A stretch of 54,116 bases of DNA from assembly GCA_025210485.1 (NCBI GenBank), contig JAOARN010000089.1:1-54116 (forward strand), in the 5' to 3' direction. Origin of the DNA: Marinifilaceae bacterium. GTDB taxonomy: Bacteria > Bacteroidota > Bacteroidia > Bacteroidales > Marinifilaceae. The notes beneath the pieces are model-generated. The model was not told the DNA's origin. It searched no databases and saw only the letters and a program-made list of their open reading frames with translations. Below, in pieces: positions 27,368 to 35,771 of this stretch (position 1 is the stretch's first letter; the number at the start of each line of letters is the position of its first letter). Position numbers and translations under genes: made by a program.

Positions 27368-28165
27368 TTATACTATTTTAGCATTAAAGCCATTTGTTTC
27401 GAACAGGTCTTTAATCCAACGACAATCTTCTTTTCTGAGATTCTCATTCCGCTTATATTTATTATCGATATTAAATTTCGGATATTTAGCTTGCCCAAAA
27501 TTATGATATGGAAGCAAATTTATTTCGTAAGAGTGATTCAATTCCTTAAGCAGCAAAATAATCTCATTATAATTATCGCTAAAATCATTTACTGAAGGAA
27601 TCACAGGAAGTCTGATTATAAGTTTTTTATTTATAGAATCAAGATATTTCAAATTTTCTATAATTATCTTATTACTCCTACCTGTATACTTTTGGTGTAG
27701 CTCATCCGATATAATTTTTATATCAAATAGAAATAAATCAACATAGTTTGCTATTTTTTTCAAATCGTCTAATTTGCAATAAGCTGAAGTATCAACTACT
27801 GTATGTATTTCATTAGATTTACATAATTTAAGCATTTCCAATAGGAAATTGCATTGCATTAAAGGTTCACCACCCGAAAATGTAACGCCTCCACCTGATT
27901 GATCGAAAAAAATTATATCTTTTTCAATTTGATCAAATAATTCCTTCACAGTATACAGTTTTCCAACTTCTATCTGAGTTTTTATTTGATTATCACCAAG
28001 CTTATTAAACATATCATATTTGGTAATACCTGTACTTATACTTTCAGGATTATGACACCATACACAATTTAATGGGCAAGATTTTAAAAACACAGTAGTC
28101 CGTGTTCCTGGGCCATCGTGCACCGCAAATCGTTTAATATCAAAAACCAGAGCTTTATTTGTCAT
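27368..28165 (-). CDS. hypE: Glycyl radical enzyme activase for HypD (radical SAM)
   Basis: The 265-residue radical SAM protein has the CX3CX2C cluster motif (Cys30, Cys34, Cys37 in SCPLNCVWCHNPES), an N-terminal HDGPGTRTTVFLK signature of activating enzymes, and the SAM-binding GGG VTFSGGEPLMQ segment near 90-103. It would abstract hydrogen from Gly765 of HypD. Compared with many activases of the dehydratase group it lacks the ferredoxin-like insert with two extra 4Fe-4S clusters after the first motif, so it is short like PFL activase. It is first in the two-gene operon, 26 bp before hypD. Confidence 0.9.
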   Translation of the reverse strand: MTNKALVFDIKRFAVHDGPGTRTTVFLKSCPLNCVWCHNPESISTGITKYDMFNKLGDNQIKTQIEVGKLYTVKELFDQIEKDIIFFDQSGGGVTFSGGEPLMQCNFLLEMLKLCKSNEIHTVVDTSAYCKLDDLKKIANYVDLFLFDIKIISDELHQKYTGRSNKIIIENLKYLDSINKKLIIRLPVIPSVNDFSDNYNEIILLLKELNHSYEINLLPYHNFGQAKYPKFNIDNKYKRNENLRKEDCRWIKDLFETNGFNAKIV

Positions 28166-28964
28166 ATTTTTAATATTGATATACTACAAATACAATCTAT
28201 ATTCCAAGATAGACTAATCATTTATATCAAATAGATGGATATAAAAGAAAATTTAAGGAATGTCTACAATAGATAGAACAATTTTATAATATGAAAACAA
28301 TAATCATAATTACAGATTAATTACTTTTTTTTATTCTGCAAAATAATTATAGCAAATAGAGTTCAATCAAGTTTAAACAATAATAAACGAAGAAATATTA
28401 ATCTAGCATGAACTCTCAAACACAATTAATGGTTCGATATAATCTAATTGTAGTATAAAATTTAAGAAATTTTAATTAATTGGAAGGTAAAGGAAATTCT
28501 AAGATCAACAAATCCAACATTCATAAAGCCCCATTCGGGAACTATTTTGTTTTATATTTAGAATCTGACACATACAATTTGGCTTATTAGATTTGCTGAT
28601 AAATCCAGCATCAAAAATACACTGTCCAAAGTTACGATTTTAAATTAAAACTCAAAATATTTCTGTTAAATATGCGAATAATCATATAATAATTTAACAG
28701 ATATGAAATATTTAAACAATTGGAAAAAAGATTCTCCTGCAATCGTACAAAAAAAAAGAATTTAGAAAAAGACTTTTTTCATAAATTACCTATTAAAAGA
28801 CATCAACACCACTACAACAAACTAGCTAACAGAGGGGATTACCACAAATATTGAGTATCAAAAAATAGAAAATAGAATTAAAAATACATAATATAATAAA
28901 GTCTATATATCCTCAATTAAAGAACTAGAGACCAATAAGAGACTATTAACTTTAAATATAAATT
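28166..28964. other. Divergent 0.8-kb intergenic region
   Basis: This region lies between hypE and the secreted-protein gene. It contains no frame, repeat or promoter box I can support. The only local structure is a short GC-richer string CCCCATTCGGG near 28530. Confidence 0.4.
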
Positions 28965-30119
28965 ATGAAAAAACTAATTCCTTTAATATTATTTTACTGT
29001 TTCGCTTTCAATACAGTGAGCTTTTCACAAAAACCAAAATTTATAAAATATTGGTCACAGATAAGCAATAAAAAAGAAAAACCACTATCCAATAAGAGAT
29101 TTCGTTTAAAAATAGATCTTTTTCAATACAAAGAATCAAATAAACCTATATACAGCGAATCACAACAGTCAAAAACCAATAAAGACGGCATGTTTGATAT
29201 ATATATAGGATATGGAGGATCTATTGATGATTTCAACACAATAAATTGGACTGACGGTCCGTATATTGCTAAAATATCTATTGATACCTGTTTTAAAAGA
29301 ATTCCAAAATATGATATTATATTCAAACATAAAATAACAAAATTACCATACGAAAAATGGGAATTTTATTATTACTCTGCAAAAGACTATTGCTGTTCAA
29401 TGGCAATGAAATTCTTTGACCAATATTACAAAGAACAAGACTATAATAAATCGTTCAATCATAAAAATGTAAATATGAATTGGACAATATTCCCAACAAA
29501 GCAACAAATTGAGACTGAAAATCTATTTAAAGAAACTGCCGAGAAGTTAGAAAACGAAAAACAAATGTCATTATTTATAGAGGATGTAAATTTTACAGTA
29601 CAAATGAATGACATCGAATTTATAACAAAAGATAGCACAAAATTAGATTCCACGAAAAATAAAGAACTATCAGATACAGAAAAAAAGGGAAAAGTTGATT
29701 CCAAAAAGGAAGATAATAAAAAAGAAAATTTAAAAACAGAAAACGCGGATCAAAAAAACGAAAAAGGGAAATTAAAAGAGGACGATAATCAAGATAAAAA
29801 GATCAAATCAGAAAAAGATGATTCAAAAGAGTCCGATTCGGTTAATAGTGTAAAAATCAGCAAAGATATTGAACTTGACAATCAGGATAAAATATTAATC
29901 ACGACAGAAGATATAAAAATAACACTAGCTAAACAACCAGAAAACGGTCAAAAAATAAGCATAACAATTCAAGCCAAACAAATAGAAATAATAGGCAATG
30001 GTAAAAAAATTCAATCAACAGATGGGAAATTACAAGAAAACATAAAACTAAAAGAAAACAAAGACAATAAAACCATTTTAATATTCAACAAACTGAAGGA
30101 CAAATGGTATATAATATAA
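28965..30119 (+). CDS. Secreted protein with Lys/Glu/Asp-rich linker, function unknown
   Basis: The 384-residue protein has a clear signal peptide (MKKLIPLILFYCFAFNTVSF, cleavage near residue 21). The N-terminal domain (about 25-115) resembles the beta-rich module found at the start of many Bacteroidota secreted proteins: argument-like strands, then DGMFDIYIGYGGSIDDFNTI and DGPYIAKISID. A middle domain (about 120-210) has Cys-Cys at YCCSMAMKFF. Residues about 215-310 are highly charged and low complexity (Lys, Glu, Asp, Asn). The last 75 residues form an isolated beta-rich module (EDIKITLAKQPENGQKISIT). Probably extracellular or periplasmic; no catalytic motif. It is alone on its strand, converging with the glycosidase gene 35 bp away. 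Confidence 0.75.
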   Translation: MKKLIPLILFYCFAFNTVSFSQKPKFIKYWSQISNKKEKPLSNKRFRLKIDLFQYKESNKPIYSESQQSKTNKDGMFDIYIGYGGSIDDFNTINWTDGPYIAKISIDTCFKRIPKYDIIFKHKITKLPYEKWEFYYYSAKDYCCSMAMKFFDQYYKEQDYNKSFNHKNVNMNWTIFPTKQQIETENLFKETAEKLENEKQMSLFIEDVNFTVQMNDIEFITKDSTKLDSTKNKELSDTEKKGKVDSKKEDNKKENLKTENADQKNEKGKLKEDDNQDKKIKSEKDDSKESDSVNSVKISKDIELDNQDKILITTEDIKITLAKQPENGQKISITIQAKQIEIIGNGKKIQSTDGKLQENIKLKENKDNKTILIFNKLKDKWYII

Positions 30120-30153
30120 ATTAGCTCCATATTCAAAATGAGTTTGCAAAAAA

Positions 30154-32298
30154 TCAATCAGATATTTTTTGCAAGCTCATTTTTCGTAATCTTACAAGCT
30201 GAGCAGTGTGATTTGAGGACAAATTAAAAGCTTCATTGCTGAGTTTTATTTCATTCATTCCCTTTTTCAATTTCACCTTTATCCAAGAACTGTATTCATA
30301 ATTTGACCATTTATTAGTATCCGGAAAAACAATAACACCTGAATATTGATCATTTATCCATACAGACATATTTGGCATAACAAAACCATTCCTATAAAGA
30401 CTATTAGCATTTGAATAATTAAACGAAAGAATAAACTGACCAGGATTAAGAAGTTTAATCTTAAATAAATTATAATTAACTGTATCTTTAGTATTTAACA
30501 CATACCCTTTATTTCCATAATTGAAATTTCTAAGGATATGGAATTTTGAATCTATAAAGTTAACAGGTTCCGAAAACTCTGATTTTAATCTATTTCTTCC
30601 TACCGAATAATTAGTATACTCAGCAAAATACTTATATCTAGGTGAGTGCCTAAAATTTTTCTTGTTTTCCGAGTATAAATTACCATCCTTAAAAATAAAT
30701 AATTTACTAATATTCTCATTTGTTTCTATATATATATTGTTTTGTTTATCTAGTTTGATTGGAGAAGATTCAGCAGCAAAAATTTCTTTTTTTATATTTG
30801 GTTTACTTACTTTTGACAGACTATTACTCATGCGAATCTCTATATTATGTGCTCCTTTTAAATTCAATGGAATTTCAGAATATTTAAGATATGCGGTATC
30901 TAGCTTAAAAGAGACTATTCGATCACCAAAACCGAGAACATTGATATTAAGAATAGCATCGCGATACTTGAAATTATTAAGTCGCAAACCAGACTTAAAC
31001 TCACGAGGAATAACAGGTGAAATAGCCAGCCCCCTTTGATTTAAATCGAATCGAAACAAAGATCGAAGTATTACACCAATATAAGTAGATCCAAATATAA
31101 ATTTATCATTCATTTTTTTCGACAACATAACATTCCCATCAAGCACACTAGAACCTACAACCACTGATTCCACATCATAATTGCTCAGGCGTGTTAAACA
31201 AGCAAGATTATACATCATATTATTAGAATAAGAAGCTTTGGCAGAAGCCCATGCAACATATGCTTCAGTAATCGGATCAACATTGAGCATATTACCAGAT
31301 TCTGTTTCAGGAATAGGAAAACTTTTAATCGCACCATAATTAGAATAAGCTATATTCTCAATAATATTAGAAAAGATATCAGAATCAATTGCATCAAGAA
31401 TAATAGCGAGAGAATTGTCAAAAGAATTAATCATATTAGACTTTAAATTACACTTACGACCATAAATAGCAGATACTAATGATTTTAATTCTTTATCATA
31501 GAAGGATGTATATATACTATTCCTATGAACCTTAATAATATCTTTATACTTATTTACATCTTTATCAATTATGTCTCCCATCAAAATTAGCGATTCAATA
31601 GAAGAGTACATTATCAATTGACTAAGAAGAGAATAGGAATTGAACATATCAGATTGCTTAAGCCATCTAGGTTGAACCTTGGACTCCTCATCAAAAACTG
31701 CATACGAACGAAATATAAATTTAGTAAAATCCCAGTTAGTATTCAACTCAATATCTATCTGTTTCTTAATATAATAAAAAGCTTTACGTAGAAATTTTTC
31801 ATCGCCAGAACTAAGATAAACTTCCCATGCAGCTCTTGCCCAAAGGTTCGAGTTGATATTTATAGGCCATTGATATCTATAATTAGGGATTTTTTTAATC
31901 TGATTGTTTTTGATATTATTTAGCAATATTTTTTTAGAAAGTTCTGGTTTCAATAATGCTAAGGAGTGTATGATCACATAATACAACTTAGAACTAGATT
32001 CAAAATCTAAGTCCTCTAGATAAAATTCAATATCAGATACGCTTGCATTAAAAGTATTTTTCAGAAATTCACAATCAGATAAAAGATGTAAATTATGTCT
32101 TTCAAATGACTTTTCCTTATGATCAAAATTCTTAATCTCATTATTCTCTATCAATTCAGAATTGGTAAGGGTAAAAGCATCATTTTTGAATACAACATCA
32201 TGCTTATTACTACAAGATTTAAGAAATAAAGTATTAAATAACAGTAGCATTACAACTAGTAAGTATAATAATTTATTTTCTTGATATTTCATAAGCAT
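30154..32298 (-). CDS. Six-hairpin (alpha/alpha)6 glycosidase-like lipoprotein
   Basis: The 714-residue protein has a lipoprotein-type signal sequence (hydrophobic 9-25, lipobox-like LKSC with Cys29). The central domain has the repeating helical hairpins of MGH1/GH63/GH37-like enzymes: NLWARAAWEVYLSSGDEKFLRKAF, PRWLKQSDMFNSYSLL, SFDNSLAIILDA, PITEAYVAWASAKAS. A linker beta-domain typical of the group follows (YIGVILRSLFRFDLNQRGLAISPVIPREF...LNNFKYRDAILNINVLGFG), then a C-terminal carbohydrate-binding-like module. The segment usually containing DWREQ...PRWM reads FDEESKVQPRWL, so a usual acidic residue may be shifted or lost. A start at 32292 (MKYQEN) is equally likely. Substrate unknown; surface or periplasmic. 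Confidence 0.75.
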   Translation of the reverse strand: MLMKYQENKLLYLLVVMLLLFNTLFLKSCSNKHDVVFKNDAFTLTNSELIENNEIKNFDHKEKSFERHNLHLLSDCEFLKNTFNASVSDIEFYLEDLDFESSSKLYYVIIHSLALLKPELSKKILLNNIKNNQIKKIPNYRYQWPININSNLWARAAWEVYLSSGDEKFLRKAFYYIKKQIDIELNTNWDFTKFIFRSYAVFDEESKVQPRWLKQSDMFNSYSLLSQLIMYSSIESLILMGDIIDKDVNKYKDIIKVHRNSIYTSFYDKELKSLVSAIYGRKCNLKSNMINSFDNSLAIILDAIDSDIFSNIIENIAYSNYGAIKSFPIPETESGNMLNVDPITEAYVAWASAKASYSNNMMYNLACLTRLSNYDVESVVVGSSVLDGNVMLSKKMNDKFIFGSTYIGVILRSLFRFDLNQRGLAISPVIPREFKSGLRLNNFKYRDAILNINVLGFGDRIVSFKLDTAYLKYSEIPLNLKGAHNIEIRMSNSLSKVSKPNIKKEIFAAESSPIKLDKQNNIYIETNENISKLFIFKDGNLYSENKKNFRHSPRYKYFAEYTNYSVGRNRLKSEFSEPVNFIDSKFHILRNFNYGNKGYVLNTKDTVNYNLFKIKLLNPGQFILSFNYSNANSLYRNGFVMPNMSVWINDQYSGVIVFPDTNKWSNYEYSSWIKVKLKKGMNEIKLSNEAFNLSSNHTAQLVRLRKMSLQKISD

Positions 32299-32353
32299 TT
32301 TATCAATTAGACATTATGTTAGCTTGCAATATATAATTATTTATGAGTTAATA

Positions 32354-32361
32354 CAAAACTA
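32354..32361 (-). promoter_or_regulatory. Possible -7 box (TAGTTTTG) of the glycosidase gene
   Basis: The minus-strand octamer TAGTTTTG matches TAnnTTTG, about 56 bp before the start. The expected -33 TTTG is not present at 19-21 nt, so support is partial. The identical octamer precedes the C1-peptidase gene. Confidence 0.3.
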
Positions 32362-32642
32362 TTTCGAATCTTCTATTTATAAATAAACTTATTCGATAAC
32401 ACAAATAATAGTTAATCAGTAATTAAACAATATAAAACAGCCATTGTATTTAACAAAAAGCAAGAATAATTATTTTCCTGATATAATATTACTATGTGAT
32501 AATGTACTAATTGATAAATCCTGTAAGTCTTGTTAATCATCCAAATATTATCCTATTCTTATATGAGATTATTTGTAATCGTGCCTCGCTACAAGATGAC
32601 GATTTGAGAGACGTACAATGTCAAGTGGAACGTCCTGCTGAA

Positions 32643-33269
32643 TAGCCTATGCAAAACTTATAAAGAAATTACCCTGTATTTTTCAATACTCCTCTTCTTT
32701 TTTATATTGATTTTGTTTATGTTATGGTTTTTTCAAGTGATTAAATTTGTATGGAAAATATATTCCATGCTTTTCTTAAGGTTGACATCAAATTTTTGAG
32801 CACTCCAAGATTATAAAAGAAGCTATTACCAGAGAAAAATAATTAGAAAGAGAAAAGAAAGAAGCTTTGATAAATTCAATATGACATCGTCCTTACTTTT
32901 TCTGGAAATAATTTGATATTTCAGGCTTTCAGCCTTCCCTTTTTTATTGTTATTTAACCCAATGCCTTGCATTGGGCTTTGTTGTATATGCCTTTCAGGC
33001 AAAATGAATTAATTTCTAATAAAAAATATCTGTTGGATTCTTTTTCTTTTTTTCCTTTCAGCTTAGGTATTTGTTATACTTGTAGCTTTTTTTAATGCAG
33101 ATTTGCCTGAAAGGCTATTATTGCATAACATCAGGCATAGCCTGATGTTGTTAAGTTACGCTTTAAAATCAAGTCTGTATGGCTGATATTTAATTTATTA
33201 GGGGATTAAATATTTTTTAAATATAGAAATAATTTAAAAGAAAAAATAAGCTATCTTTTGCATAGGCTA
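32643..33269. mobile_element. 627-bp element bounded by 14-bp perfect inverted repeats, no transposase
   Basis: TAGCCTATGCAAAA (32643-32656) and TTTTGCATAGGCTA (33256-33269) are perfect inverted repeats. The left end continues as a roughly 33-bp match to the 18829-18863 terminal sequence. No open frame of useful length lies inside, so this may be a MITE or an internally deleted insertion sequence. No target-site duplication is obvious. The REP-like hairpins lie inside it. Confidence 0.6.
32923..33186 (+). repeat. REP-like hairpin cluster, best-preserved copy
   Basis: Hairpins in order are AGGCT...AGCCT, CCCAATG/CATTGGG (32958-32976), TGCCTTTCAGGCA (32989-33001), GCCTGAAAGGC (near 33104), and AACATCAGGC/GCCTGATGTT with a 3-nt loop (33127-33149). 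A CTGTATGGCTGAT end lies at 33174-33186. The arrangement matches the 9.77-kb copy in reverse. Such clusters in Bacteroidota resemble REP sequences mobilised by IS200-like transposases, but none is present here. Confidence 0.8.
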
Positions 33270-33880
33270 CCTACTGAGACACAAAGCATCTTCTATAATC
33301 AAAAGACATGTTCCTGATAGTTTATGAGATCCTTCTCCTCGTGCCTTGTTTTCAGAATGAACGCTTTATGGTTTGAAAAATGTTCCTGTTTTCCTCAACT
33401 GTGTATATTTTATACATGCATACAATTATTACAAGTAGCATGCATAAAAAATATAATCATCTACTATAATGCAAATTAGACTAATAAATCAGAAACATTA
33501 ACACAAAAACACATCTGAAATATTTCCTAGTAATTTAAATTATCATTTTTGGAAATTCCTAAAATACTAATTTCCCAAAATTATCAATTACATATTATTA
33601 TTTAATTTCACAATAAAATATAGCTGTAGTTCAATCACATAAAAATCATCATGATGAAATAACTAGCATCTTTTTATGTTTAATATTAACAATAAGATTA
33701 AATCACAATTATATTTTTAAATTAATGATTTGAACATTATCAATTATGGCATTTAGTTTGTCTATATCAAATCGTAATTTGATTAATTATTTCTATTAGA
33801 ATCAAGGAAGAATATTTTTCTAGCAAAATATACATTTTTGTCGTTTTTTAATTTTTGTCTAATTTAAAATCTGCTGGCTT

Positions 33881-34393
33881 ATGAGAGGAATAAATACTAA
33901 TACAGAAAGCACACAAACTATTCAAAAATCTACAAAAAAAGCTTTATGTAATAAGTTTATTAATAATTCGGATAAACTGGGAAATGAAGCTATAGTAGTT
34001 GAAAAGAATATGTTTATTGAGGCTGCCGAGAAAGAAAATGTGGAGTTTGAAATGGTTCGACTAAGCAGTTTTGAAATAAAAACCGTATCCTTGGATGTTA
34101 GCAATGCCAGTAATGCCATTATTGAAGCTGATTATGCATGTTCTAAGACAGGCAAATTAGTAGTTGATAGCAGCGATCCTGATGTTTACTTAACTATTTT
34201 TCTTGCTCAGAATTTACATATTGTAATTCCAAAATCGAAAATTGTAAATAGTTTAGAAAAAGGAATAAACGGAGTAGAGTTAATGGATTTGGGAAGAGGG
34301 ATTCTTTGTCGAGAGTCGGACAACAGTGTAGAAGAAGTTCCTTACAATTGCAGGATAAACAATACGACAATCTATATTATAGAGGATCTATAA
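33881..34393 (+). CDS. LUD-domain protein, LutC-like
   Basis: The 170-residue protein contains the core LUD (lactate utilisation) fold: SNAIIEADYACSKTGKLVVDSS (about 78-99) corresponds to the family's ADFAIAETGTLVL-like strand-turn. It is followed by VYLTIFLAQNLHIVIPKSKIVNSLEKGI (about 105-132), equivalent to the HIAVVPASRIV region. LutC works with the Fe-S proteins LutA and LutB in L-lactate oxidation. Neither partner is present in the window, and the protein has an atypical C-terminal roughly 40 residues (LMDLGRGILCRESDNS...). It may be an orphan paralogue with another role. It is a single-gene unit followed by a terminator shared with the convergent peptidase gene. Confidence 0.75.
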   Translation: MRGINTNTESTQTIQKSTKKALCNKFINNSDKLGNEAIVVEKNMFIEAAEKENVEFEMVRLSSFEIKTVSLDVSNASNAIIEADYACSKTGKLVVDSSDPDVYLTIFLAQNLHIVIPKSKIVNSLEKGINGVELMDLGRGILCRESDNSVEEVPYNCRINNTTIYIIEDL

Positions 34394-34425
34394 ACATAGA
34401 GACTAAAATACCTTTATTTTTTGAG

Positions 34426-34455
34426 AGCTCACGATGTATAATAACACCGTGAGCT
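34426..34455. terminator. Bidirectional intrinsic terminator
   Basis: An 8-bp stem AGCTCACG/CGTGAGCT is followed on the plus strand by seven T. On the minus strand it is followed by a weaker T-rich stretch. It lies between the convergent LUD and C1-peptidase genes and can serve both. Confidence 0.85.
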
Positions 34456-34463
34456 TTTTTTAT

Positions 34464-35705
34464 TTATTTAAATTTTTTCAATATTTTTTTTGCAGCATCT
34501 TTATGAATAGTGAAACCCATCATTTTTAGCTTCACATAATCTTCATGGAAGAAATAGAATCCGAATTCTTTCGAGTTTTCATCAATATTTCTCGAACCTG
34601 AACTTGAGTCTTTTATTAAATACCAGTCTTTGCCATTTTTGTCGGTATAGTATCCAGTCATGTGCATACCATGATCATCAGTGGTGGTTTCATTAGAGAA
34701 TCTGAATTGGCGAGCATCTTCATTAATATAGGCCGAAGGAATATCAAAATCAGGAACCATAGCACAGTTAGTAGTGCGTAAGAATCCAGCCTCAGATACA
34801 TCCCCACCAATACTCATAGTGTATCCATTTCTAATAGCAGACTTTACTAATTTCATATAATCATCTAAAGGAATATTATAGTATTCCTTAGAATGCCACC
34901 AGTTGTCAGGTACTTTATATTCAACTTTTTGCCAGTATGGTTCTTGTTTGTATGAAAGTATCTCAACATAATCGTCTGGATTTAACTTAAGATATTCAGC
35001 AAGATAGGTTTTTGGAGTATATTTTTTTCCATCAATAACAAATTCTGTTGGAGGCACCCCCATGTATTTATTCATAATAGATTTAATAGTTTCCACGACA
35101 AAATCTTCATTCCATGCATTTGAGATCTTTAGAGATTTCAAGAAGTTTCTCATTTCCTTGTACATTTTTGCATGAGTATGGAATTTTCTTCCATTAAGCA
35201 GGCCAGTATATTCATTAGCAGGGCAAGCACCATATTTTTTCCACATTCTAGCAACCGAGTTACCCTCAGCACCTTCAGCGAAAACCGAATTACCTCTTTC
35301 CTGAACATATCTTTTAGCCTTTTCGATATACTCGAAATAGACGGTGTACATTTCAGAGATTTTCACCTTTTTTTTGTGTAAACGATATACTTCCGATTCA
35401 TAGAATGATGTAGTAGAAAAACACCAACACGTACCAGTATTTCCTTGGGAAATTGTAGGGTTAGCCCAGAAAATATTTTTATACAAATCATATTTATTAG
35501 GCAAATCATATCCTTTCTGATCCATAAAGAAACGTTTATCATTTTCAGCCTTATCCAGCTTAGCATCCACATTTCTAATATCCTTCAAGATAGAATTTTG
35601 GTAGTATCCAGGTGAATACTCTTTAAAAAAAGATTTATCCTTATTTTGCGCAAAAATTTGCAAAGCAAAGAAAACCAAAGCATAAGTTAGCGTTATTTTT
35701 CTCAT
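34464..35705 (-). CDS. C1B family cysteine peptidase (bleomycin hydrolase/aminopeptidase C type), secreted
   Basis: The 413-residue protein has a signal peptide (MRKITLTYALVFFALQIFAQ). The papain-like active site shows Gln87 and Cys93 in SQGNTGTCWCFS and the catalytic His345 in DDHGMHMTGYY, in bleomycin-hydrolase order. The third residue, usually Asn in an ENSWG-like motif, is Asp366 here (YLIKDSSSGS). Related secreted Bacteroidota C1 peptidases carry similar KDS motifs from memory, so activity is probably retained. The expected role is aminopeptidase-type trimming of peptides in the periplasm. It lies 66 bp downstream of the symporter stop on the same strand, but a possible -7 box in between suggests its own promoter. 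Confidence 0.88.
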   Translation of the reverse strand: MRKITLTYALVFFALQIFAQNKDKSFFKEYSPGYYQNSILKDIRNVDAKLDKAENDKRFFMDQKGYDLPNKYDLYKNIFWANPTISQGNTGTCWCFSTTSFYESEVYRLHKKKVKISEMYTVYFEYIEKAKRYVQERGNSVFAEGAEGNSVARMWKKYGACPANEYTGLLNGRKFHTHAKMYKEMRNFLKSLKISNAWNEDFVVETIKSIMNKYMGVPPTEFVIDGKKYTPKTYLAEYLKLNPDDYVEILSYKQEPYWQKVEYKVPDNWWHSKEYYNIPLDDYMKLVKSAIRNGYTMSIGGDVSEAGFLRTTNCAMVPDFDIPSAYINEDARQFRFSNETTTDDHGMHMTGYYTDKNGKDWYLIKDSSSGSRNIDENSKEFGFYFFHEDYVKLKMMGFTIHKDAAKKILKKFK

Positions 35706-35740
35706 GATTTAATAGTGATTATTTATTTAAAATTATACCA

Positions 35741-35748
35741 CAAAACTA
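35741..35748 (-). promoter_or_regulatory. Possible -7 box (TAGTTTTG) of the C1-peptidase gene
   Basis: A TAnnTTTG match on the minus strand lies 36 bp before the ATG. The -33 position falls inside the 3' end of the symporter gene and lacks a clear TTTG. Confidence 0.35.
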
Positions 35749-35771
35749 TCTAATAATTAGATAATTTCGAA

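Larger units (their letters stand above)
32299..33880. other. 1.6-kb non-coding interval carrying element and repeat structures
   Basis: The interval contains a possible promoter box for the glycosidase, a string around 32560-32635 (CGTGCCTCGCTACAAGATGACG) that resembles dispersed repeats in this phylum, the 627-bp inverted-repeat element, and the REP-like hairpin cluster nested in it. No intact gene is visible. Confidence 0.55.

Noticed and set aside
32560..32640. CGTGCCTCGCTACAAGATGACG string as a named dispersed repeat
   Set aside because: It resembles repeat words I remember from the phylum, but there is only one copy in the window, so it cannot be supported here.
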